64,000 nucleotides of DNA, taken from positions 1 to 64,000 of the forward strand of contig NZ_JARXWN010000002.1 in the NCBI RefSeq assembly GCF_029892965.1, read 5' to 3'. The stretch comes from Dysgonomonas sp. PF1-14. Its GTDB lineage: Bacteria; Bacteroidota; Bacteroidia; Bacteroidales; Dysgonomonadaceae. Every line of letters starts with the position of its first letter. Position 1 is the stretch's first letter. The position numbers and the translations under genes are program-made. A model generated the notes under the pieces. That model had not been told where the DNA came from. It searched no databases and saw only the letters and a list, made by a program, of their open reading frames with translations. Below, in pieces: positions 16,540-24,767 of this stretch.

Positions 16540-17001
16540 CCGTTGGTTGGCATTGCCCAAAACGAAACAAAAAGCTAGTGCTCCGTTTCTCGCCGACCCA
16601 CCAACGGCTTGCCGGCTAAAAGGGACAAACATGCTGTTGCCTCATCCCTTTTTACGCTGACTTCACCGGATGGGTGCCCCCACTGCGGAACTAATGCACA
16701 GAACCGCAATGCGGCGACAAGACAGAATCTTTTTGTCGTCTCCCGATCGTGCGTCAGCCTGCGCCGTTAGCTTTATGGACGGGGCACCCGTAGGGTGAGA
16801 AAGGCGTAAAAACGAAAACGTGTTTGAGCTTGGCTACTGATTCTAACTATACAAGTCTTAGAGCTAGTTTTTTCGTTTAGCCTTTAAGCCCTTTTACGGG
16901 TCGTCCGATGAAGCGTGGCGCTAAAGCGTTTTGCTTACTTTGCGGCTTTGGGCAAAGTAAGGTAAGCAATTTTTAATTGCGCGCAATAAGAAATCGGACG
17001 A
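16540..17001. other. Cluster of nested inverted repeats, possible structured RNA or decayed element
   Basis: Visible pairings: CCGTTGG (16540) with CCAACGG (16601); two 31-base arms at 16650-16680 and 16781-16811 agreeing at about 23 positions; CGACAA (16715) with TTGTCG (16733); TTGCTTAC plus TTTGC (16931-16943) with GCAAA and GTAAGCAA (16952-16969); the 12-bp palindrome ATTGCGCGCAAT (16976); and an outer TCGTCCGAT (16901-16909) with ATCGGACGA (16993-17001). No family recognised. Confidence 0.6.
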
Positions 17002-17174
17002 TTATATTAAACATGAAACTAACTACACACAAACCTTATTTAGAACTATTTTAGTTAATGAAGTATCTTTTATCATTCCGTTAAATAATTGTAATTTATG
17101 GTTTTATTGAGCATTTGGCTGTATAGCAAACTATAACTTATTAACCGGCGGCGCGCTAATGTTTAGTATTTTTA

Positions 17175-17182
17175 TATCTTTG
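17175..17182 (+). promoter_or_regulatory. -7 promoter element for lgt
   Basis: TATCTTTG, an exact TAnnTTTG match, 49 bases before the lgt ATG. Confidence 0.65.
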
Positions 17183-17231
17183 TAGTCCTGAAATAAAGTT
17201 ATATAATACTAAATCGAAATAAGTTAAATAT

Positions 17232-18278
17232 ATGCTTTCATTTATAACGTGGGATGTAAATCCGGAGGCCTTGTCTTTGTTTGGGCGCGAAATACGCTGG
17301 TATGGTATTCTGTGGGCGGCCGGAGTCCTTTGTACTACGATGGTGGTACAAAAAATGTATAAATATGAGAAATTACCGGACAAATGGTTCGATTCCTTAT
17401 TTATATATGTCCTGACAGGGTTGATCATAGGCGCACGTCTGGGGCATTGCCTGTTTTACGATCCTGTGGCCTATCTGTCGCATCCGCTCGACTTGCTGAA
17501 AGTATGGGAAGGTGGACTAGCCAGCCATGGCGGTGCTATCGGGATGACTATCGGGGTATGCCTCTATTCGCTGAAGATTACCGGTAAAAAGATTAATTGG
17601 AAGCATCTGGGTATCTCCTCCGTTATAGGCCTTGTACTCGGTGCTGCATGCTACTATATCTATAAGCTGATAACGGGAGCAGAATCTTCGCTCGACCTGT
17701 TACTATATCAGTTTACATTTATGGGATTCTTTATAGGCGTGTGTGTGTCTTTGGTATATACAACGCGTGAAATGTCGATAAAAACACTGGACAGACTGGT
17801 TATAGGCGTGGCTATCGGTGCTACATCCATCCGTCTGGGCAACCTGATGAATTCAGAAATATACGGTGGTGCTACCGAATTACCTTGGGGTTTTAATTTC
17901 GTAAGAGACGTAAAATGGCACTGGCCACTGGCTCAGGGTGGCTCTGGCGAATTGCCATGCCATCCTACACAAATATACGAAGCTTTGGTTTACTTGTTTT
18001 TGTTCGGTTTAGGCTTATATCTCTTCTATAAGACGACAGCTAAAAACAGGACGGGGCTTATCTTGGGAATATCGCTTATCGGTATTTTCTTTTCCCGTTT
18101 TCTGATAGAATTTATTAAGAACATACAAGAGCCATTCGAGATACAGATGATAGATACGATAGGCATCAATATGGGACAATTGCTTAGCCTGCCGTTTGTC
18201 ATCTGGGGTGTCTGGCTGGTATGGAGTGCATTGAAACGAGAGCCGGAAACTACAGAAAATCTAAATAAAAAGAAATAG
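17232..18278 (+). CDS. lgt: Prolipoprotein diacylglyceryl transferase
   Basis: Transfers diacylglycerol from phosphatidylglycerol to the lipobox cysteine of prolipoproteins, the first step of lipoprotein maturation at the inner membrane. About seven hydrophobic segments are visible. Family hallmarks are GARLGHCLFYDP, the strongly conserved GGLASHGGAIG, and RLGNLMNSEIYG (the Lgt signature with its essential Arg, Asn and Glu). At 348 residues it is a little longer than enterobacterial Lgt because of an insert near residues 120-150, which is common in Bacteroidota. The flavodiiron gene starts 18 bases after its stop and may share the transcript. Confidence 0.94.
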   Translation: MLSFITWDVNPEALSLFGREIRWYGILWAAGVLCTTMVVQKMYKYEKLPDKWFDSLFIYVLTGLIIGARLGHCLFYDPVAYLSHPLDLLKVWEGGLASHGGAIGMTIGVCLYSLKITGKKINWKHLGISSVIGLVLGAACYYIYKLITGAESSLDLLLYQFTFMGFFIGVCVSLVYTTREMSIKTLDRLVIGVAIGATSIRLGNLMNSEIYGGATELPWGFNFVRDVKWHWPLAQGGSGELPCHPTQIYEALVYLFLFGLGLYLFYKTTAKNRTGLILGISLIGIFFSRFLIEFIKNIQEPFEIQMIDTIGINMGQLLSLPFVIWGVWLVWSALKREPETTENLNKKK

Positions 18279-18296
18279 AAGAAAATCTAAACTAGT

Positions 18297-19499
18297 ATGT
18301 TAAAACCTATTCCTATAAAAGATGATTTGTTTTATATAGGTGTAAACGACCGCACAAAACATCTTTTCGAAAATTTATGGCCTTTACCCAAAGGTGTTTC
18401 ATATAATTCATATCTAATTGTCGATGAAAAGACTGCTCTGTTCGATACCGTAGATGTATGTTATTCGGATCAGTTCTTTCACAAACTCGAAATAGCACTT
18501 GATGGCAGGCTGCTCGACTATGTAATCATTAATCACATGGAACCCGATCATTCGGGCTCTCTGGGATTGCTGAGGAGCCGTTTCCCGAATGTACAGGTAG
18601 TAGGCAACAAGCGTACTGCCGATATGGTGCAGGGCTTTTTCGGAATAACCGATGGTGTAATGGTAATAGACGATCTGGACGAATTATCGCTGGGTAAGCA
18701 CAATCTTGTTTTCCATCTGACGCCTATGGTACACTGGCCGGAGACTATGATGACCTACGATACTACTTATAAGATAGTATTTTCGGGCGATGCTTTCGGT
18801 ACATTCGGCACATTGGATGGTGGTATCACTGATGCCCAGTTGCACCCCGAACGATATTATGACGAAATGATCCGCTATTACTCCAACGTGGTAGGTAAAT
18901 TCGGTTCGCCTGTGCAAAAGGCATTGGAAAAACTGGCTACGCTCGATATTAAATATATCTGTTCTACACATGGCCCGGTATGGACATTGGACGACCAGAT
19001 AAAGAAAGTAATAGGCATATATGATAAACTCAGCCGCTACGAAGGCGATGAGGGTGTAGTTATAGCTTACGGCAGTATGTACGGGCACACAGAGCAAATG
19101 GCAGAGACGATTGCTTATGAGCTTGCACAGCAAGGGATACGAGAGGTGATACTGCACAATGTTTCGAAACGCTCGCATTCTTACATCATCCGCGATATAT
19201 TCAAATATAAAGGTCTCATAGTAGGTTCTCCTACATATAATAACAAGTTATTTCCTGAGGTAGAGTATCTGTTGTCTAAGATAGAAGGACGTGATATGAA
19301 AAACCGTTATTTCGGCTACTTCGGTTCATTCACATGGGCAGGTGCGGCAGTGAAACGCCTGGCACAATTTGCTATCGATACCAAGTTTGAAGTAGTGGGC
19401 GAGCCGGTAGAAATGAGACAGGCTATGCGCCTCGACACCTACGATGCGTGTATCTCGTTGGGTAAAGCTATGGCAGATAGATTGAAACAAGACAGATAA
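18297..19499 (+). CDS. FprA-family A-type flavoprotein (flavodiiron protein)
   Basis: Reduces O2 to water or NO to N2O, protecting anaerobes from oxygen and nitrosative stress. The N-terminal metallo-beta-lactamase domain carries the di-iron ligands: H80-x-E82-x-D84-H85 (NHMEPDHSGS), H146 (HWPET), D165 (FSGDAFGTFG) and H225 (CSTHGPVW). The C-terminal flavodoxin domain begins near residue 251 with the FMN-phosphate loop GSMYGHTEQMAE. All ligands are present, so it should be active. The electron donor (rubredoxin-type) is not adjacent. It lies 18 bases after lgt; a strong terminator follows. Confidence 0.93.
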   Translation: MLKPIPIKDDLFYIGVNDRTKHLFENLWPLPKGVSYNSYLIVDEKTALFDTVDVCYSDQFFHKLEIALDGRLLDYVIINHMEPDHSGSLGLLRSRFPNVQVVGNKRTADMVQGFFGITDGVMVIDDLDELSLGKHNLVFHLTPMVHWPETMMTYDTTYKIVFSGDAFGTFGTLDGGITDAQLHPERYYDEMIRYYSNVVGKFGSPVQKALEKLATLDIKYICSTHGPVWTLDDQIKKVIGIYDKLSRYEGDEGVVIAYGSMYGHTEQMAETIAYELAQQGIREVILHNVSKRSHSYIIRDIFKYKGLIVGSPTYNNKLFPEVEYLLSKIEGRDMKNRYFGYFGSFTWAGAAVKRLAQFAIDTKFEVVGEPVEMRQAMRLDTYDACISLGKAMADRLKQDR

Positions 19500-19519
19500 A
19501 CTGTTGAGACATAAATTAT

Positions 19520-19560
19520 ATATAAATAGGGCTGTCAATCAAAGACAGCCCTATTTATAT
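19520..19560 (+). terminator. Hairpin terminator after the flavodiiron gene
   Basis: A perfect 17-bp stem (19520-19536 with 19544-19560), core AGGGCTGTC/GACAGCCCT, around a 7-base loop, 21 bases after the stop codon. Confidence 0.8.
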
Positions 19561-19677
19561 GTCAGCAACCAGATTCTTTATGATTATTTGCCACGCCATT
19601 TAGTAACTGTTTAAATTTGATTGGCACTCTTATTTTGTATTAAGTAATACATAATATTTGTTGTCGTTTTCAATTCT

Positions 19678-19736
19678 GTAGGGGCGAAATATCTTTCGCC
19701 CGCAACTATATCGGGCGAAAGATATTTCGCCCCTAC
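19678..19736. repeat. Long hairpin of the GTAGGGGCGAA repeat family
   Basis: A perfect 25-bp inverted repeat (19678-19702 with 19712-19736) around a 9-base loop, beginning GTAGGGGCGAAATATC. Outer flanks 19641-19664 and 19753-19776 also pair (TAAGTAAT...ATTACTTA), so the unit is about 136 bp. Related GTAGGGGCGAA/TTCGCCC pairs occur at 36901-36970 and 46955-47025 and a remnant at 48115-48126. Confidence 0.75.
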
Positions 19737-19915
19737 TACCTAAGAAAATAAGACAATATTTATTATCCATTACTTATTTCAAATATATTTTTTCTTTTTA
19801 TTCGCAGGTTTAGCGGGCTAAACCAAAAGTGGAAAGTAGAAAATAGAGAAGAAAGAATAAAAGTTACTTAAGGTATGGGATAATAGTATATCTCATTTTA
19901 TTATGGTCTGATGGA

Positions 19916-20668
19916 TTACTCCTGTACTGCCAGATAATTATAGTCACTCACTACCTTACGCAGAAAAACCTTATCTGGACCGTCGTAGCTATAACCTGTT
20001 ATGGTCTTTATCTTATCGGCAAGCCTTTGGCTGAAGTAGTCATTGTCGCGCATACGCTTATCTTCGGTGATAGAAATAATAGTCTGAATATCCCTGTCCG
20101 ACAATTTATCCAACACATCGGCATAAGTAACCTTGTAGTCTTCATGAAAATCGAGATCGGTAATAGACAATTCCCTGTTACTGGCATTCAGCCTCAGATC
20201 GATAACCGTAGTACCTGCCAGCAGATCGCCTAAACGTTGCGACTTTTTGGTAACGGCGACCATAATAACACCGAGAAATCCGTATGTCATCGAAAAATCG
20301 ACGAGCCTGAACAGCCACCTTATCAGGAAAGAACCTGTGGACGGTGCTGTGCCATCGACATTTACCACCCTGATCTTCATTATCATCTTACCGGGACTCT
20401 GTCCGTTATTTAATGTTTCGAACAGAAGATCATAAAATACTATAGGAAAAAAGAACACAATCCAGATAAGAATAGCAGCCAGTTCCCCATCTAACACCGC
20501 CTGAGCACCTAACGGATTTGAATATATGAATGAGAATATCCACAGCCAACCGAAGAACCAGACAATAATAAGAATATAGTCTATAATATAAGCTAATATT
20601 CGTTTGCCTATATTAGCTACTTCATAGTCTATTGTTACGTTTTGCGTGGTTTGAACTTCTATTATCAT
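19916..20668 (-). CDS. RDD-family membrane protein
   Basis: Residues 15-150 form an RDD domain: the conserved Arg-Asp pairs appear in GKRILAYIIDYILIIVWFFG and in LSIRWLFRLVDFS-type text (FLIRWLFRLVD), with three to four hydrophobic segments. NNGQSPGKMIMKIRVVNVDG is the typical RDD loop. The soluble C-terminal 90 residues are helical, with ITDLDFHEDYKVTYADVL. Function of RDD proteins is mostly unknown; some act in ion transport. It is transcribed divergently from the SpoIIM-DUF58 operon across a 125-base region holding two facing promoters, so it is probably part of the same functional cluster. Confidence 0.85.
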   Translation of the reverse strand: MIIEVQTTQNVTIDYEVANIGKRILAYIIDYILIIVWFFGWLWIFSFIYSNPLGAQAVLDGELAAILIWIVFFFPIVFYDLLFETLNNGQSPGKMIMKIRVVNVDGTAPSTGSFLIRWLFRLVDFSMTYGFLGVIMVAVTKKSQRLGDLLAGTTVIDLRLNASNRELSITDLDFHEDYKVTYADVLDKLSDRDIQTIISITEDKRMRDNDYFSQRLADKIKTITGYSYDGPDKVFLRKVVSDYNYLAVQE

Positions 20669-20690
20669 CTTTTTTAATACAAGTAATTGG

Positions 20691-20698
20691 CAAATTTA
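20691..20698 (-). promoter_or_regulatory. -7 promoter element for the RDD gene
   Basis: TAAATTTG on the minus strand, 23 bases before the RDD start; it faces away from the TATATTTG element at 20752. Confidence 0.55.
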
Positions 20699-20751
20699 GT
20701 TTTTTCAAATGATTATTTATATATTTTTATTATTATTTTCGCCCAAAGAAC

Positions 20752-20759
20752 TATATTTG
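20752..20759 (+). promoter_or_regulatory. -7 promoter element for the SpoIIM-DUF58 operon
   Basis: TATATTTG, exact TAnnTTTG, 34 bases before the ATG at 20794. Together with the element at 20691 it makes a compact divergent promoter pair. Confidence 0.65.
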
Positions 20760-20793
20760 TAATAATATACGAATACTTTATTCACCTATTTGA

Positions 20794-21765
20794 ATGAGAG
20801 AAGCCGCATTTATTAAAGAGAATAGAGATAAGTGGCAAAAGATAGATAACGAAACAAAAGGAACAGCTATTCCTGCGGAGACTTTGGCTAACAACTTTAT
20901 AGAACTTACCGACGACTTGTCGTATGCACGTACTTTCTATCCCAAATCTCAGACCGTCAGATATCTGAATCAGCTTACAGGCCGCTACTTTATAAATATA
21001 TACCAGTATCGCAAAAGGGATAAGGGGCGCTTCTTCCGCTTCTGGAAAGAAGAATTACCGCTTATCATGTATAAGTACAGGAAGCATATGCTCTATTCTT
21101 TCCTGTTCATGTTTGCCGGTGTATTACTTGGTGTATTCTCTTTGCAGCAGGAATCGCAATTTGCGAATCTTATACTCGGTCCCAGCTATGTGAATATGAC
21201 AATCGAAAACATAGAGAAAGGCGATCCTATGGCTGTCTATAAAGACGATGCCAAGCTTTCCATGTTTTACGGCATAGGGACAAATAATATACGTGTAGCC
21301 TTTCTTGCCTTCATTTTCGGCATTTTCTTTTCGGCTGGCACTGTATGGATTATGTTTTCTAACGGGGTTATGCTCGGGGTGTTCCAATATCTATTTTATA
21401 CCAAAGGGTTGCTGTTTACATCTGCCATCACTATCTGGCTGCATGGTACGCTCGAAATATCGGCTATCATCATTGCAGGCGGGGCGGGGCTTATCTTAGG
21501 CAACAGCCTGTTGTTTCCGGGCAGTTATAAGCGGTCTTATCTGTTGATGAAGTCTGCCAAAGATGCGCTGAAAATTGTGGTCGGGCTTATCCCTGTATTC
21601 ATTACAGCCGCCTTCATCGAGAGTTATCTTACACGGCTCACCGAAATGCCTGTGTATTTCAACCTGACGATTATAGGCCTCTCAGCCTTATTCATTATAT
21701 GGTATTTCATCTATTATCCTTACCTTGTCAATAAAAGAAAACATGAAAGAACAAGAGAAAATTAA
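20794..21765 (+). CDS. Stage II sporulation protein M-like membrane protein (SpoIIM/DUF95)
   Basis: The 323-residue protein has a soluble helical N-terminus (about 1-100) followed by several membrane segments. The SpoIIM-type signatures are SFLFMFAGVLLGVFSLQQES, FGIFFSAGTVWIMFSNGVMLG and the conserved WLHGTLEISAIIIAGGAGLI. In Firmicutes SpoIIM acts in engulfment, but this lineage does not sporulate, so the role here is different and unknown. It is the first gene of an operon with DUF4129, DUF4350, MoxR and DUF58 genes, a combination found across Bacteroidota and Actinobacteria. The next gene overlaps its 3' end by 23 bases. Confidence 0.85.
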   Translation: MREAAFIKENRDKWQKIDNETKGTAIPAETLANNFIELTDDLSYARTFYPKSQTVRYLNQLTGRYFINIYQYRKRDKGRFFRFWKEELPLIMYKYRKHMLYSFLFMFAGVLLGVFSLQQESQFANLILGPSYVNMTIENIEKGDPMAVYKDDAKLSMFYGIGTNNIRVAFLAFIFGIFFSAGTVWIMFSNGVMLGVFQYLFYTKGLLFTSAITIWLHGTLEISAIIIAGGAGLILGNSLLFPGSYKRSYLLMKSAKDALKIVVGLIPVFITAAFIESYLTRLTEMPVYFNLTIIGLSALFIIWYFIYYPYLVNKRKHERTREN

Positions 21766-22618
21766 GTTATTCGGAAGCAGAGACTTTGCCGGAAACTTCG
21801 ATATGTCGCTAAAATTTATCAAACAGAACTTTTTTCCTATAGCTAAGGGAATCGCCTACCTGATCCCTCTCTTCCTCATAGGCTCATATTTCATACCTAA
21901 TATATTTAAACTTTATTATCATCTTGGAGGCAATGTGAACAACCCCAATGCGGCAAACCTCGTGTTTGAAGACTTTTCTCCTCTAGGTGTATTTGTCGGC
22001 TATATATTATTTGGTGGAGCCATGCTGGCTATAGCGTTATACACAATTTCTTACATGGCATTATATGTAAAATCGGAAGACGGAGTAGTAAACAGTTCTG
22101 ATGTATGGAAAAAAGTGACAGGGGCTATATTGCCTATACTAGGCGCATCCATCCTGTTCGGCATTCTAGTCCTTATAGGATCGGTACTTTGCTATATTCC
22201 GGGAATTATGGTTGCCGTTTATTTAGGATTCTATATCTACGTGTATATCAACGAGGATTTGGGTATCATCGACAGTTTCAAGCGCAGCTACGAACTGGTA
22301 CAGAATAATTTCTGGATTACACTCGGTTTTAGCATTGTATTTTCTTTCCTTATAGGTATGGTAGCGATGGTATTTACCGCTCCGTTTTATGTAGGTATGA
22401 TAGCGAGCATGTTACAGGTAGAATTCTTCGCAAACGATATCGTGTTTATTATATTCGTTTTCATTGCCATAATAGGATATACATTCCTTTACCCCGCATT
22501 CTATATGGCAATGGGCGTAATGTACTACAGCCACAGAAACAAACTGGAAAATCTGGACTTAAACACAGAGATAGACAATATAGGCAGCTACAACAACGGA
22601 CAAAACCCTCCGTATTAA
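21743..22618 (+). CDS. Integral membrane protein of the MoxR-DUF58 cluster
   Basis: A 291-residue protein with about six hydrophobic segments and a soluble start (MKEQEKIKLFGSRDFAGNFD). The repeated pattern of a large amphipathic loop followed by GxxxxG-rich helices recalls DUF975/DUF4013-type membrane proteins, but I cannot assign a family firmly. The longest frame opens with a TTG at 21725; I use the ATG at 21743, which still overlaps the SpoIIM-like gene by 23 bases. It is certainly co-transcribed with its neighbours. The C-terminus is polar and Asn-rich (NTEIDNIGSYNNGQNP). Role unknown. Confidence 0.75.
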   Translation: MKEQEKIKLFGSRDFAGNFDMSLKFIKQNFFPIAKGIAYLIPLFLIGSYFIPNIFKLYYHLGGNVNNPNAANLVFEDFSPLGVFVGYILFGGAMLAIALYTISYMALYVKSEDGVVNSSDVWKKVTGAILPILGASILFGILVLIGSVLCYIPGIMVAVYLGFYIYVYINEDLGIIDSFKRSYELVQNNFWITLGFSIVFSFLIGMVAMVFTAPFYVGMIASMLQVEFFANDIVFIIFVFIAIIGYTFLYPAFYMAMGVMYYSHRNKLENLDLNTEIDNIGSYNNGQNPPY

Positions 22619-22627
22619 AAACTAAGA

Positions 22628-23374
22628 GTGACAGGCAGTAAACTACATATCACTCTGGTCAGGGGCATTCTCATAATGCTCTTCGCCTGTTTGTACCTCT
22701 CATCGGCAGCACAAGCTGACTCTATTCCCATTCCACAAGTTGAGCAAGCAGCCGAACCAGTAGAATTCAGAGTTCCTGATAAAACTAAAATAGAAGAGTT
22801 CCAGAAAGACAGCCGTTTCAATTACGAACGTGTAGAGAAGCAAGCTTCGTGGTGGGACAGGCTTCTCGGTAAAATCATCTACTTCTTTGCCCGCCTGTTT
22901 GGGGAAACCATTGGTAGCGGGATACCCAGCATGGTGGTTATTCTGGTCATAATACTCGCTTTGAGCCTGATCACACTAAAGTTGCTGGGCGTGGATTACA
23001 AATCTATTCTGAGCAAGAAAAAAGTAGATACATCCGAAATAGATATCTATTCGGAGAATGTCCATGATATGGATTTCGACACACTGATAGCCAATGCCCT
23101 AAAGAACAGGGACTACAGGCTGGTCATACGATTTCTCTACCTGAAAAGTCTGAAATCGTTGTCAGATAAAGAGATTATAGAATGGAAAGCCAATAAGACC
23201 AACTATAGTTACCAGTACGAAATAGAGAATTCGGCACTGCGTTCTAAATTTCTGGAAGCTACGCTGATTTTCGACTATGTATGGTATGGTGAGTTCTCTC
23301 TTGACGAACAGCAATTCTCCGATGTGTATAGCAGGATGGACAGCTTTAATAAAACGATAGCCAATGAAAGATAA
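22628..23374 (+). CDS. DUF4129-domain protein
   Basis: Residues 1-30 look like a signal or anchor (LVRGILIMLFACLYLSSAAQA). A second hydrophobic segment at about 95-115 (SMVVILVIILALSLITLKLL) leaves a cytoplasmic C-terminal DUF4129 domain (about 155-248) with the typical LVIRFLYLKSLKSLSDKEII and the later segment YVWYGEFSLDEQQFSDVYS. DUF4129 proteins are partners of MoxR/DUF58 operons and of transglutaminase-like proteins; biochemical role unknown. The start is a GTG 9 bases after the previous stop; an internal ATG at 22676 is possible. The DUF4350 gene overlaps its end by 11 bases. Confidence 0.8.
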   Translation: MTGSKLHITLVRGILIMLFACLYLSSAAQADSIPIPQVEQAAEPVEFRVPDKTKIEEFQKDSRFNYERVEKQASWWDRLLGKIIYFFARLFGETIGSGIPSMVVILVIILALSLITLKLLGVDYKSILSKKKVDTSEIDIYSENVHDMDFDTLIANALKNRDYRLVIRFLYLKSLKSLSDKEIIEWKANKTNYSYQYEIENSALRSKFLEATLIFDYVWYGEFSLDEQQFSDVYSRMDSFNKTIANER

Positions 23375-24755
23375 GAAGATAATAGCACTGATAGCTGTGA
23401 TTGTCATCTTAGTATTCGGGTTGGCATACGCAAAAAGCAAAAGTCCAAAAGCTGTGGACTGGCGTCCTACGTTTATCAATACCAGGACAAGCCCCTACGG
23501 TACATATATTACATACAAGCTGCTCGACAGTATATTTTATACCAAGAATATACGCACTACCCGCGTGCCGATATACAATAACCTGAAAAATGGGTTGGAC
23601 GAATATTTCGGAAAAGACGAGGCTTACGATTTAGACAGTTACGAATCATACGATTACGGACAGCAGGAAGATAACAGCAATACGGATAACATAGAGGAAA
23701 CCTATACCATGAGCGATATTCCCGTCGAAGAATATGACAATACCGACAGCCTGGAATACGTTGAAGAAAACAGCGATCCTACAGCATGGTATCATTATTT
23801 GGACAACCTGTCGGATACCTCGTCCTACCTGTTCATCAATCGGGAATTCAACCTTGACAAGCTAGACCTGGAATATCTGCTCGATTTTGCCGGACTGGGA
23901 AATAATGTATTTATTTCTGCCGAGTTTTTCGATCATAAGCTGGAAGACACATTAGGAATCAGAAGCAACAAACCGTATAATTACAATGATACCATATTTT
24001 CGTTGACAGACTATCCCACAAAAAAATATAGGTTTCAAAGCCTACAGGGCAGCACAAAGCTGAATACCGACAGTTGCAAGCATCCCGTAAGAACATTAGC
24101 TTTTAATAATGTAAAAGATACTGTATTCATCGATATTTCGTACGGAAAGGGACATATCTATCTGCATACCATCCCTACCGCCTTTGCCAATGTGAACATG
24201 TTGCAAACCGATAAGTACGACTTCGGTTTCAGATGCTTGTCGTACCTACCCAAAGACAATAAGATCATATGGGACGAATACCAGAAACAGGGATCTATAG
24301 CTGAAGGCAGCACATTCAAGGTAATGCTGGAAAATCCGCCTCTGCGCACTGCTCTGTATATCATTCTGGGAGGATTCCTTCTGTTTATGATTTTCAGGGC
24401 AAAACGTACGCAGCGTGTCATTCCTGTAATACAGCCGCCGGTAAATTCATCACTCGAGTTTCTGGGAACAATAAGCAACCTCTATTACAAAAAGAAGGAC
24501 TTACATACCATCGTGGAGAAACGCCATGCTTATTTCCTCGATTTTATCAGGAAAAACTATTATATGTCGACCGAAAATATCGACAATGATTTTACAAACG
24601 TACTCAGTGCCAAATCGGGTGTAGATAAAGAAAAACTGAATGAGCTCTTCTTTCTGTACAAAGATATGATGAGCCTAGCATATATACCCAACGAAACATT
24701 TTTGAAATACAACCACTTGTTGGAAGAATTTTATAGAAACGTGAAAAACAAATAA
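23364..24755 (+). CDS. DUF4350-domain protein
   Basis: A 463-residue protein with an N-terminal membrane anchor (IIALIAVIVILVFGLAYA), a periplasmic domain and a second membrane segment near residue 330 (LRTALYIILGGFLLFMIFRA), then a helical cytoplasmic tail. WRPTFINTRTSPYGTYITYK and the segment EYLLDFAGLGNNVFISAEFF are DUF4350 hallmarks; related proteins have a glutamine-amidotransferase-like fold without the catalytic set. An acidic, Tyr/Asp-rich insert (about 85-150, with YDLDSYESYDYGQQED) is notable. It overlaps the DUF4129 gene and precedes moxR by 12 bases, so the cluster is a single transcript. Confidence 0.82.
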   Translation: MKDKKIIALIAVIVILVFGLAYAKSKSPKAVDWRPTFINTRTSPYGTYITYKLLDSIFYTKNIRTTRVPIYNNLKNGLDEYFGKDEAYDLDSYESYDYGQQEDNSNTDNIEETYTMSDIPVEEYDNTDSLEYVEENSDPTAWYHYLDNLSDTSSYLFINREFNLDKLDLEYLLDFAGLGNNVFISAEFFDHKLEDTLGIRSNKPYNYNDTIFSLTDYPTKKYRFQSLQGSTKLNTDSCKHPVRTLAFNNVKDTVFIDISYGKGHIYLHTIPTAFANVNMLQTDKYDFGFRCLSYLPKDNKIIWDEYQKQGSIAEGSTFKVMLENPPLRTALYIILGGFLLFMIFRAKRTQRVIPVIQPPVNSSLEFLGTISNLYYKKKDLHTIVEKRHAYFLDFIRKNYYMSTENIDNDFTNVLSAKSGVDKEKLNELFFLYKDMMSLAYIPNETFLKYNHLLEEFYRNVKNK

Positions 24756-24767
24756 ACAGAATCATAT

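Larger units (their letters stand above)
16032..17231. other. 1.2-kb gene-free stretch with foldback element and nested inverted repeats
   Basis: No reading frame here looks coding. It holds foldback copy 2 (16207-16390), then a segment of clearly higher GC (about 16490-17001) filled with nested inverted repeats, and finally an AT-rich lgt promoter region. The higher-GC segment has no repeat partner elsewhere in the window. Confidence 0.8.
19500..19915. other. Repeat-filled gap between the flavodiiron and RDD genes
   Basis: Holds the terminator at 19520-19560, a truncated end of the multi-hairpin repeat (TTGCCACGCC near 19588), a decayed foldback relic beginning CTGTTTAAATTTG (19607) with a centre GGTTTAGC-GG-GCTAAACC near 19808-19825, and, inside that relic, a GTAGGGGCGAA hairpin. 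No gene. Confidence 0.7.

Noticed and set aside
16441-17001. Possible degraded gene in the higher-GC island
   Set aside because: Stops occur throughout and no recognisable protein fragment was found; inverted repeats explain the sequence better.
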